Assembly: GCA_014379165.1 (NCBI GenBank) | Contig: JACMMG010000061.1 | Coordinates: forward strand, 1-9,888 | DNA from: Candidatus Parcubacteria bacterium | Lineage (GTDB): Bacteria; Patescibacteriota; Minisyncoccia; Phycocordibacterales; SBAW01 | DNA: 9,888 bases | Reading direction: 5' to 3' | Shown: piece after piece, positions 4,856-9,888 of the stretch | How positions within the stretch are numbered: the stretch's first letter is position 1 | How the letters are laid out: the number at the start of each line of letters is the position of its first letter | Program-made: the position numbers and the translations under genes | Notes under the pieces: model-generated | What the model saw: the letters and a program-made list of their open reading frames with translations, nothing else | The model's database searches: none | Told to the model about the DNA's origin: nothing

Positions 4856-5436
4856 AAAAAGCAGTAATTTTTGACTTAAACGGAGTTTTTGTAATAGGAC
4901 CTTTCTTAAGTGACCGTTTTGCAACCGAAAAGGGTGTTGCACCAGAAATTTTCCTGCCCGCACTTAAAGAAATACTGCCCGCGATCCAATCACCAGGAGC
5001 AAATAGTATTTATTCCTATTGGAAGCCATACCTGGAAAAATGGAATACGCCGATGAGCGAAAAAGAATTTTTAGATTTCTGGTTTAAGGTTGAAAAGGAG
5101 AATGCGGAAATGGTTGCTCTTGCGCGCGAGCTTAGGGCAAAGGGCGTGCGGCTGTTCATACTGTCGAACAACATGAACGAACGCTCGGCCTATTACGACG
5201 CCGAATTTCCGTTCCTTGAGGAACTGTTCGAGAAACAATATTATTCGTGGAAAACGGGGTTTATAAAGCCCGACCCACGCGCCCATGAGCTTATTCTTAC
5301 GGAAAACAATCTAGAGGCGCGAGAGTGCATGTATTTTGACGATAGTGCACGTAACGTTGCAGCCGCTCTAGTTTTGGGAATAGAAAGTTACCTGTTTACA
5401 GATGCTACACAGGTACGCGAAAAACTCGGTTTATAA
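4852..5436 (+). CDS. HAD-family hydrolase (DxN motif I)
   Basis: 194 aa. Motif I is VIFDLNGV (5-12) with nucleophile Asp8; motif II is LSNN with Ser105; motif III is Lys139 in GFIKPDP; motif IV is YFDDSARN with Asp163 and Asp164. The helical cap lies between motifs I and II (about 16-90), as in the HAD-IA group that includes glucose-1-phosphatase and epoxide-hydrolase-type members. The second acidic residue of motif I, usually Asp in phosphatases, is Asn10. Related HAD-IA proteins with Gly or Asn there exist, so this is a variation rather than loss, but the acid-base step may differ. The start overlaps the NUDIX stop (ATGA). A NUDIX product made into a phosphorylated compound could feed this phosphatase; that is an inference. 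Confidence 0.88.
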   Translation: MKKAVIFDLNGVFVIGPFLSDRFATEKGVAPEIFLPALKEILPAIQSPGANSIYSYWKPYLEKWNTPMSEKEFLDFWFKVEKENAEMVALARELRAKGVRLFILSNNMNERSAYYDAEFPFLEELFEKQYYSWKTGFIKPDPRAHELILTENNLEARECMYFDDSARNVAAALVLGIESYLFTDATQVREKLGL

Positions 5437-5465
5437 AAAAGAAGAGCGGAGCCATTCGGTTCCGC
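5434..5465 (-). terminator. rho-independent terminator of the minus-strand gene
   Basis: GCGGAGCC (5446-5453) and GGTTCCGC (5458-5465) form an 8-bp stem with one G-T wobble and the loop ATTC. On the plus strand the A run at 5434-5440 precedes it, giving the minus strand a U tract. For the plus-strand HAD gene only the stem is available, so it acts mainly on the minus-strand gene, at the meeting point of two convergent genes. Confidence 0.8.
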
Positions 5466-5478
5466 CCCCGTATCCTAT

Positions 5479-6042
5479 CTAGAGTCTTTCTCCGAGATAG
5501 GAGTAGCCGATCGTGATTGTGCTGCACACGAGGTCGACGGTATCGCAGATAGGTTCTGTCCAGAGGACGGTTGTCTCAAGAAAGAGCGGACGCCCTTTTG
5601 TGTCGTAGATTGGCCGGCCTGTACGTAAGCTATATTCAGCATGCAGGGCATTCAAGCCCTGATACTGGTACTCGCGTACGGTTAGCTTCCAGAGTTTTAT
5701 TGCCTTGCCGTTGCGCCGCTGATCGAGAAGGCGTTCGGAGGCGACTACCCGGACCCGGTAGAGGATTTCATCGCCGGCGCAGGCGGAGATCCTGTAGGAC
5801 TCGCCGTTGATCGCGAGGGCACTCGGCGTGCTTGTGAAGAAATTGGTCACCAGAGTTCCTAAAATCGAGCTGGCCCCCCAAGCTGCCACGATTGTGTCGA
5901 TCTGCAGGGATGAGTCACAGTTGATCATTTGGAAGTTGTTGACGAGGTCGACTTCCAAAAAGCTCACGGGGGGCGGTTCTGCGGAGGCATGACTCACGGC
6001 TATGCCGAGCAGTCCTGCCAAGCACACAAGAATTTTCTTCAT
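5479..6042 (-). CDS. unrecognised secreted protein (187 aa)
   Basis: The N-terminus MKKILVCLAGLLGIAVSHASAEPP is a clear Sec signal peptide (charged start, hydrophobic core, ASA before the mature EPPPV). The start at 6042 is used because GGGAG lies eight bases before it; the ATG at 6057 (adding MGEKR) is an alternative. The mature chain has four cysteines in two pairs (around 43 and 88, and two near the C-terminus in EPICDTVDLVCS), which may form disulfides outside the cell. Strands such as SYRISACAGDEILYRVRVVA and KLWKLTVREYQYQG suggest a beta-rich fold. I do not recognise a family. The gene is on the opposite strand to its neighbours, with a Shine-Dalgarno and a terminator of its own. Confidence 0.7.
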   Translation of the reverse strand: MKKILVCLAGLLGIAVSHASAEPPPVSFLEVDLVNNFQMINCDSSLQIDTIVAAWGASSILGTLVTNFFTSTPSALAINGESYRISACAGDEILYRVRVVASERLLDQRRNGKAIKLWKLTVREYQYQGLNALHAEYSLRTGRPIYDTKGRPLFLETTVLWTEPICDTVDLVCSTITIGYSYLGERL

Positions 6043-6060
6043 CCTTTTTTCTCCCATTTT

Positions 6061-6084
6061 CCCCGATGTGCGGGGGGACCTCCT
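6061..6084 (-). promoter_or_regulatory. AGGAGG and a 5-bp hairpin in the leader of the secreted protein
   Basis: On the minus strand AGGAGGTCC (6084-6076) is followed by CCCCG-CACAT-CGGGG (6075-6061) and then AAA and the ATG at 6057. The AGGAGG is 21 bases from that ATG in linear distance but about six bases if the hairpin is closed. No ATG, GTG or TTG lies at a normal distance from it otherwise. Confidence 0.5.
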
Positions 6085-6099
6085 ACATGTTTTTTATCG

Positions 6100-6105
6100 G
6101 TTATA
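6100..6105 (-). promoter_or_regulatory. tentative -10 element for the secreted protein gene
   Basis: TATAAC on the minus strand. TTGACT (6118-6113 on the minus strand) is too close to it to be its -35 box, so the promoter is not resolved. It would give a leader of about 50 bases. Confidence 0.25.
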
Positions 6106-6153
6106 GGGATAAAGTCAAGCCAATTCATGTAAGAATCAGGCTGTTCATGCGTA

Positions 6154-6159
6154 TATATA
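6154..6159 (+). promoter_or_regulatory. tentative -10 element of the tiny membrane-protein gene
   Basis: TATATA in an alternating TA run (6152-6159), fifteen bases before the ATG at 6175 and three before the in-frame ATG at 6163. No Shine-Dalgarno. No good -35 box. Confidence 0.3.
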
Positions 6160-6174
6160 GATATGCGGCAGCAT

Positions 6175-6324
6175 ATGGCAAGACACAAAGACATATCAAT
6201 AGTTATGATCGTCGCTGTTGCGGGCGTCTTGGCATATGCAGTTTTTGGCGTATTTATTCTCAATCGGGAAGCACAAGGTGCGCTTTTTTCAGAAACTCCT
6301 CAAATGCTCACTACAAATTTGTAG
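6175..6324 (+). CDS. tiny single-pass membrane protein (49 aa)
   Basis: MARHKDISIVMIVAVAGVLA followed by YAVFGVFILNREAQG makes one transmembrane segment (about 7-29), with a basic N-terminus and a short polar C-terminus ending QMLTTNL. The positive charges at the start suggest an inside N-terminus and an outside tail. An in-frame ATG at 6163 would add MRQH. No family is recognised and there is no Shine-Dalgarno. Reality rests on the strongly hydrophobic segment, an AT-rich promoter-like run before it, and the lack of another frame across the region; the short length leaves doubt. It stands divergent to the secreted-protein gene. Confidence 0.5.
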   Translation: MARHKDISIVMIVAVAGVLAYAVFGVFILNREAQGALFSETPQMLTTNL

Positions 6325-6341
6325 ATAAAGCTACGGTTTTA

Positions 6342-6350
6342 TGCTATTTT
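6342..6350 (+). promoter_or_regulatory. possible extended -10 promoter for the 60-aa gene
   Basis: TGCTATTTT carries the TGn extension before TATTTT (6345-6350). The leader would be some 18 bases and include AGAGG at 6366-6370. Confidence 0.35.
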
Positions 6351-6375
6351 GGGTGCGGCAGATCAAGAGGTTCCA

Positions 6376-6558
6376 ATGTCAGCTGACAAAAAAGAAACTG
6401 ACGCAAATAAACGACCTCAAGATTCGCGTCCTCGTCCTCCTTCTTGGATCCATTTTGATAGACGCACTTCTTTGCTTCTACCACGCAAGGCGGAGCGGCT
6501 TCCACCGAGGCAGGAAGACGAAGAGAACGATCCTGACGATCCCAACAGTAGTGACTAA
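6376..6558 (+). CDS. small charged protein (60 aa), unrecognised
   Basis: MSADKKETDANKRPQDSRPR opens the chain, and the end is EDEENDPDDPNSSD. It is rich in Asp, Glu, Arg, Lys and Pro, with one short hydrophobic patch (TSLLLP), so it is probably largely disordered and cytoplasmic. The ATG at 6376 is chosen because AGAGG (6366-6370) ends five bases before it; a TTG at 6349 has no such signal. A strong hairpin terminator at 6568-6594 closes the unit. GC content is visibly above that of the leaderless genes. No family is recognised; the design (promoter, Shine-Dalgarno, short frame, terminator) is the same as for the basic protein at 2970. Confidence 0.55.
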   Translation: MSADKKETDANKRPQDSRPRPPSWIHFDRRTSLLLPRKAERLPPRQEDEENDPDDPNSSD

Positions 6559-6567
6559 GCGATGCAG

Positions 6568-6594
6568 ACGCGGGGCCCGAGCCCCGTGTTTTTT
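6568..6594 (+). terminator. rho-independent terminator after the 60-aa gene
   Basis: ACGCGGGGC (6568-6576), loop CCGA, GCCCCGTGT (6581-6589): nine base pairs with one G-T, then a T run to 6594. Confidence 0.92.
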
Positions 6595-6602
6595 GTAAGC
6601 GC

Positions 6603-6608
6603 TATACT
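6603..6608 (+). promoter_or_regulatory. -10 element of the membrane-anchored protein gene
   Basis: TATACT, eleven bases before the ATG at 6620, directly behind the preceding terminator. The -35 position falls in the terminator stem and does not match. Confidence 0.45.
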
Positions 6609-6619
6609 ATTTATGCGTC

Positions 6620-7402
6620 ATGAAGAATATGAAATCTCAATTTTGGACCGGCTTTGCCGTGGCCGTTGTAGCCCTTGTAGGTGTTTCAACATATGCATAT
6701 TGGGGTGGCAATGTGATCGACAAGGGGAATTCCAATTCGGAAGGTAGTATTGCGCAAGATGCAGTTATTGAATTTAGCGAGACACTTCGTGCAAATGTTG
6801 TTTCCAAAATTGGCCAACCAATTGAAGGATTCGAACCGTTTATGTTCATGCAAGTGTATCCAGGGCTCACCGAACAAGACTTTAACAATGTATCGGCACT
6901 TATTGGCGGATACCGCTTTGAAAATGACGAGATAGTATATGACACGCAAGGTGCCATGGAGCTGCATACCGCTGCCCGTGCAATTTCAGATGAAGGCATG
7001 GCACAACTGCTTTTTAATGTTTCTACCAGACTCAATATAAATCTTGAAGGTGGCGGTACGATAGGCGAAATAGTAGAAATGCTTGAAAAAGCTCCAGATT
7101 CTGATTCAGCGAATAATGTAACGCCAACAACAAATGAGCCAGCAAGCGGAGCAAATGCTCAGGCAAATATCACAGGAACTATTACTTGTTTGCCGCACAA
7201 AGGAGATGGCCCCCATACGATGGAATGTGCAATAGGACTTAAAGCTGATGACGGCTATTACTATGGCCTTACAAATATGAATTATCCTGACATGGCTGAT
7301 GTGCAAGACTATGTGCGCGTGCGCGGTACACTGACCAAACCCGGAGAAACAAATTACGATATCGTGGGTTCTATTGCGGTTACTTCGCTCGAAAAAATAT
7401 AA
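6620..7402 (+). CDS. membrane-anchored protein with a C-terminal small beta domain, unknown function
   Basis: 260 aa. Residues about 10-28 form one transmembrane anchor after a short basic N-terminus, so the rest is probably outside the membrane. A helical or mixed domain follows (about 45-155), then a linker rich in Asn, Thr, Pro and Ser (about 155-182). The C-terminal part starts ANITGTITCLPHKGDGPHTM and continues ECAIGLKADDGYYYGLTN, then VRVRGTLT and YDIVGSIAVTSLEKI; this strand pattern looks OB-fold-like, with two cysteines (CLP and ECA) that could pair. I have seen comparable CLPHK...ECAxGLKADDG domains as hypothetical proteins in CPR genomes, from memory only. Start choice: the ATG at 6629 is also possible; the -10 box at 6603 favours the early ATG. 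No Shine-Dalgarno. Confidence 0.7.
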   Translation: MKNMKSQFWTGFAVAVVALVGVSTYAYWGGNVIDKGNSNSEGSIAQDAVIEFSETLRANVVSKIGQPIEGFEPFMFMQVYPGLTEQDFNNVSALIGGYRFENDEIVYDTQGAMELHTAARAISDEGMAQLLFNVSTRLNINLEGGGTIGEIVEMLEKAPDSDSANNVTPTTNEPASGANAQANITGTITCLPHKGDGPHTMECAIGLKADDGYYYGLTNMNYPDMADVQDYVRVRGTLTKPGETNYDIVGSIAVTSLEKI

Positions 7403-7415
7403 ATTTTCTCAGAAT

Positions 7416-7444
7416 TTGACAGGGAAAAGCCATAGGTCTATGGT
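7416..7444 (+). promoter_or_regulatory. sigma-70-type promoter of the DUF1194 gene
   Basis: TTGACA (7416-7421), a 17-base spacer and TATGGT (7439-7444). This is the best -35/-10 pair in the window. Transcription from about 7451 gives a leader of about 57 bases. Confidence 0.75.
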
Positions 7445-7472
7445 GTGTTTAGATTTGGAATTTTGATGTAGC

Positions 7473-7501
7473 GGCGGGATCGTCCCGTGCATTGAAGGGA
7501 G
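7473..7501 (+). promoter_or_regulatory. leader hairpin and Shine-Dalgarno of the DUF1194 gene
   Basis: The leader holds CGGGA-TCG-TCCCG, a 5-bp hairpin near 7473-7487, then AAGGGAGAGAG ending a few bases before the ATG at 7508. The hairpin could influence initiation or mRNA stability. Confidence 0.5.
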
Positions 7502-7507
7502 AGAGTC

Positions 7508-8203
7508 ATGGCAGTAAGATGTTTGAGAGCCATTGTGGCTCTCTGTTGTCTGTGCGTGACAGCACAAAGTGAGGCAGCCGATCTTCGAAGAGTGGAAGTC
7601 GATGTGGCAATTGTGCTAGCAGTCGATGTTTCAGGTAGCATCCAAGAACCGGAATGGGTCCTTCAAAAGGACGGCTATGCAGAAGCCTTCCGTAATCCGC
7701 AGGTTTTGGAAGCTATCAAGAGAGGTTTCATTGGCACGATCGCTGTCACGATGGTTCAGTGGGCAGATGATCGCCAGCATAAGCAGGTTATCCCATGGAC
7801 CCTGATCGGTGACGAATATTCTGCTCGGAGGTTTAGTGATGCGATACTTATGAGTCCTCGCGAGTCACTCGGCTCCAATACATATATCCAAACTGGTATA
7901 AGATTCAGTATTGAACTCCTCAATACTTTGCCATTTGACGCAATGCGTCGAGTGATAGATGTATCCGGGGACGGAACCACCAACGGACTAACCATAGATC
8001 TTGAGAAAGTTCGGAAGGAGGCCGCAGAGCAACATATAACTATCAACGGACTTCCAATTCTCGAGGAGGTTCCGAATTTGGACGTTTATTACAAGACCTC
8101 CGTCATTGCGGGTCCTGGTGCGTTTATGGTTGTTGCGAAGGACTTCGAATCCTTTGCGGTTGCCGTTCACCGCAAGCTCCTACTCGAGATTGCTTCACGG
8201 TGA
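7508..8203 (+). CDS. secreted DUF1194 (VWA-like) protein
   Basis: 231 aa. A signal peptide (MAVRCLRAIVALCCLCVTAQ, then SEA before ADLRR) directs export. The mature protein follows DUF1194 end to end: VDVAIVLAVDVSGSI (31-45) with the metal-ion-dependent adhesion motif D40-x-S42-x-S44, then PWTLIGDEYSARRF, the GSNTYIQTGI region with the second metal ligand Thr, and RRVIDVSGDGTTNG with the third Asp, ending with VIAGPGAFMVVAKDFESFAVA. DUF1194 is a von Willebrand factor A-like domain known mainly from Alphaproteobacteria; its function is not established, but it probably binds a protein or polysaccharide through Mg2+. It has a good promoter, Shine-Dalgarno and terminator of its own, unlike its leaderless neighbours, which fits acquisition from another bacterium. 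Confidence 0.87.
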   Translation: MAVRCLRAIVALCCLCVTAQSEAADLRRVEVDVAIVLAVDVSGSIQEPEWVLQKDGYAEAFRNPQVLEAIKRGFIGTIAVTMVQWADDRQHKQVIPWTLIGDEYSARRFSDAILMSPRESLGSNTYIQTGIRFSIELLNTLPFDAMRRVIDVSGDGTTNGLTIDLEKVRKEAAEQHITINGLPILEEVPNLDVYYKTSVIAGPGAFMVVAKDFESFAVAVHRKLLLEIASR

Positions 8204-8224
8204 GCTTGGTCACTGAATACTCTA

Positions 8225-8253
8225 GAGCGCCCACGGGCGCTCGTTTCTTTTTC
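8225..8253 (+). terminator. rho-independent terminator after the DUF1194 gene
   Basis: GAGCGCC (8225-8231), loop CACG, GGGCGCTC pairing through 8242, then GTTTCTTTTTC. It lies between the DUF1194 stop and the methyltransferase ATG at 8272, so a methyltransferase start at 8200 would have to be read through it. Confidence 0.92.
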
Positions 8254-8255
8254 AA

Positions 8256-8264
8256 TGTTACAAT
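8256..8264 (+). promoter_or_regulatory. extended -10 leaderless promoter of the methyltransferase gene
   Basis: TGTTACAAT has the TGn extension before TACAAT (8259-8264), seven bases before the ATG at 8272. The start of transcription would fall on the ATG. Confidence 0.6.
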
Positions 8265-8271
8265 TGAAGTA

Positions 8272-8829
8272 ATGGAAGAAGGTTCTTTTTTACATCCTCC
8301 GAAGGCAATTGCCGCTGCGGGCGTGCATGAAGGCATGCACGTAGCCGACTTTGGTAGCGGTTCTGGCTTTTTTACGCGCGCAGCTGCGCGCGCGGTTGGT
8401 GAAGGTGGGGTCGTGTGGGCAGTCGACGTACATCAGGATCTTTTGCCGAGAATAAAAAATTTAGCTGCTGCAGAAAATCTCCACAATGTTGAAGTAGTGC
8501 ACGGCAACGTAGAAGTCTCAGGCGGAAGCAACTTGCCCGCCGAGCAGTTCGATTTGGTCATTGCGGCAAACCTTTTATTTGCAGCCGAGCATAAACGCGA
8601 AGTAGTCGCTGAAATGCGCCGCGTTCTTAAGAAAAATGGTCGGGCGCTGGTTATAGACTGGAGTGATTCCTTCGGCGGGCTTGGGCCTCACCCCGACCAT
8701 GTGCTTACGGTGCAGGCGGGTAGGGAACTTTTTGAACAAGGAGGGTTTACATACGTGGGAGATATTTCAGCAGGGGCATACCATTGGGGATTCATTATTC
8801 GCAAAAATACTAATAGCGGGGCACAATAG
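8272..8829 (+). CDS. class I SAM-dependent methyltransferase
   Basis: 185 aa from the ATG at 8272. The frame can be opened from a GTG at 8200 that overlaps the previous stop, but the interval then contains a strong terminator and an extended -10 box, and family similarity begins at GSFLHPPKAIAAAGV, so 8272 is preferred. Motif I is VADFGSGSGFFT (24-35), the glycine-rich SAM loop; VWAVDVHQDLL holds the acidic end of the second strand; FDLVIAANLLFAAEH is the post-II motif; RRVLKKNGRALVIDWSD is the strand and loop after it. These are typical of Methyltransf_11/31-type enzymes acting on small molecules or quinone-like compounds; the substrate is not readable. Followed by 27 bases and a separate gene with its own -10 box. 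Confidence 0.88.
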   Translation: MEEGSFLHPPKAIAAAGVHEGMHVADFGSGSGFFTRAAARAVGEGGVVWAVDVHQDLLPRIKNLAAAENLHNVEVVHGNVEVSGGSNLPAEQFDLVIAANLLFAAEHKREVVAEMRRVLKKNGRALVIDWSDSFGGLGPHPDHVLTVQAGRELFEQGGFTYVGDISAGAYHWGFIIRKNTNSGAQ

Positions 8830-8840
8830 AAGCAGTCATC

Positions 8841-8846
8841 TATACT
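8841..8846 (+). promoter_or_regulatory. -10 element of the solute-binding protein gene
   Basis: TATACT, ten bases before the ATG at 8857. No Shine-Dalgarno; leader of about 3-5 bases expected. Confidence 0.45.
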
Positions 8847-8856
8847 CGTCATTATC

Positions 8857-9888
8857 ATGCAGCAGCTCTCCACTTTTCAAATCATCGTGCTCGGTATTTT
8901 TGTCGCGCTTATTCTTATCGGGGTCGGAGTTTTTGCGGCTTCCGGTGGTTTTGTTAGTGGTACCGATGTGGGGAAAGTCACTATATGGGGCACGACAGAC
9001 ATCGATGAAATGCAGGCCGTGCTCGACACGTTGCGCCCGGCAGACCAAGCTTTTCAAGACGTTGTATACATAGAAAAGGACCCCGCAACGTATACCGCCG
9101 AGCTTATAAACGCTATGGCGGCAGGTGGCGGGCCTGATCTCTTTCTTGTTTCACTTAGCCAGATTAATTCGTTTTCTGACAAAATACTCACTATTCCGTA
9201 TAGCGAAGTCTCACAAGGGAGTTTTATAAACGCCTTTATTGACGAAGGCCAATTGTTTTTAGGGCCGCAAGGAGCTCTTGCATTGCCGTTTATTGTAGAC
9301 CCGCTGGTGATGTATTGGAACCGAGACCTTTTTTCCAGCGCAGGCATCGCCAACCATCCACTGTATTGGAACGATTTCTTGAGTCTTGCTCCAAAAGTGA
9401 GCTCGCTTGATGGGATTTCGGCGGTAAAGCGCAGCGCTGTTGCACTTGGGGTGTGGAGCAACATCGCAAACGCTAAAGAAATTCTCTCTAATCTTTTCTT
9501 GCAAGCGGGCGACAGAATTATAAGCAGAGATGTGGAGGGAAAACTAGTTGCGGTATTAGGCGACCGTGCTCAAGGGGCAACCACCGACCCGGCTTCCAGT
9601 GCTTTGCGTTTTTATACCGAGTTTGCCAATCCCAGCAAAACTTCTTATTCGTGGAATCGGTCGCTACCGAAATCAAACGACATGTTTGCTTCAGGCGATT
9701 TAGCGGTTTATTTCGGCTTTGCAAGCGAACTTAGGATTTTTGCCGCACGCAATCCGAACCTCCGGTATTCTGTAGCGCTGATTCCGCAAATTGAAGGCAA
9801 TGGGACGCGTTCCACGTTTGCACGGCTTACGGGCCTTGCTATACCGCGCACCAGTCGAAATGTTATTGGAGCACTAGAAGTTGCAAAA
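8857..9888 (+). CDS. ABC-type extracellular solute-binding protein, family 1 (partial, runs off the window)
   Basis: 344 codons are open to the window edge and the stop is not included. MQQLSTFQIIVLGIFVALIL and the following IGVGVFAAS form an N-terminal transmembrane anchor or signal (about 9-29), so the protein sits outside the membrane. VTIWGTTDIDEMQAVLD (41-57) is the first strand and helix of a maltose-binding-type fold; AAGGGPDLFLVSLSQINSF (88-106) matches the family's GxxPDLF motif; LALPFIVDPLVMYWNRDLFSSAGI with PLYWNDFL is the typical hinge and tryptophan helix (YNxxxFxxAGI, PxTWxEF); GDLAVYFGFASEL is the later MxxGxAAM-like motif. Sugars are the common ligands, but the ligand here is unknown and no permease is visible. 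The starting ATG is set by the -10 box at 8841. Confidence 0.88.
   Translation, partial: MQQLSTFQIIVLGIFVALILIGVGVFAASGGFVSGTDVGKVTIWGTTDIDEMQAVLDTLRPADQAFQDVVYIEKDPATYTAELINAMAAGGGPDLFLVSLSQINSFSDKILTIPYSEVSQGSFINAFIDEGQLFLGPQGALALPFIVDPLVMYWNRDLFSSAGIANHPLYWNDFLSLAPKVSSLDGISAVKRSAVALGVWSNIANAKEILSNLFLQAGDRIISRDVEGKLVAVLGDRAQGATTDPASSALRFYTEFANPSKTSYSWNRSLPKSNDMFASGDLAVYFGFASELRIFAARNPNLRYSVALIPQIEGNGTRSTFARLTGLAIPRTSRNVIGALEVAK

Noticed and set aside
6113..6118. TTGACT on the minus strand as -35 box of the secreted-protein gene
   Set aside because: Only seven bases separate it from TATAAC and 14 from GATAAA, so no acceptable -10 partner exists.
9054..9464. 136-codon open frame on the minus strand
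   Set aside because: It is antisense to the solute-binding protein gene, whose family motifs continue across the whole interval.
1..9888. CRISPR array, tRNA, rRNA, insertion sequence or integrase
   Set aside because: No regular spaced repeats, no cloverleaf with CCA-type ends, and no transposase or recombinase motifs were seen by eye.

Overview
The window reads like a Candidate Phyla Radiation (Patescibacteria, Parcubacteria-like) chromosome. This is inferred from the sequence only. The genes are short, densely packed and mostly co-directional, often with ATGA overlaps. They encode the small accessory enzymes common in such genomes (HIT, two NUDIX, HAD, RBBP9-like hydrolase, DUF1653, ArsR-type regulator, PNPOx-like, a solute-binding protein with an N-terminal anchor). 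Stop codons are a normal mix of TAA, TAG and TGA, so the standard bacterial code applies. No rRNA, tRNA, CRISPR, transposase or integrase was recognised.

Layout. 1-1133: a divergent D-2-hydroxyacid dehydrogenase-family gene, then a possible short-chain dehydrogenase remnant and a 13-bp hairpin. 1134-1896: HIT-like gene followed by a NUDIX gene. 1954-2377: an unrecognised 118-aa protein with its own terminator. 2396-2854: PNPOx-like flavoprotein. 2871-3198: a palindromic site, a 59-aa very basic protein and a terminator. 3221-4017: RBBP9-like serine hydrolase overlapping a DUF1653 gene. 4021-5436: palindromic site, ArsR-type regulator, palindromic site, NUDIX, HAD (last two overlapping). 5479-6042 (minus strand): unrecognised secreted protein. 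6175-6324: tiny membrane protein. 6376-6594: 60-aa acidic/basic protein with terminator. 6620-7402: membrane-anchored lipid- or wall-facing protein of unknown function. 7508-8253: secreted DUF1194/VWA-like protein with terminator. 8272-8829: SAM-dependent methyltransferase. 8857 to the window end: N-terminal part of an ABC-type extracellular solute-binding protein.

Two kinds of gene start are interleaved. About nine genes have a -10-like hexamer (TATACT, TACAAT, TAGAAT and similar) only 6-11 bases before the ATG, which predicts leaderless or nearly leaderless mRNAs. Five others (1954, 2970, minus-strand 6042, 6376, 7508) have a real Shine-Dalgarno sequence and room for a longer leader. Each of these five is followed by its own strong hairpin terminator, and several look GC-richer and have no recognisable family. 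They behave like self-contained single-gene cassettes set between leaderless housekeeping-type genes.

The other notable structure is a 30-bp palindrome-type element built on TTTTGCAAAA. It occurs three times (2871, 4021, 4349), two of them flanking the ArsR-type gene. The most economical reading is an autoregulated ArsR-type repressor that also controls the NUDIX-HAD pair and perhaps the gene at 2970. This is an inference.
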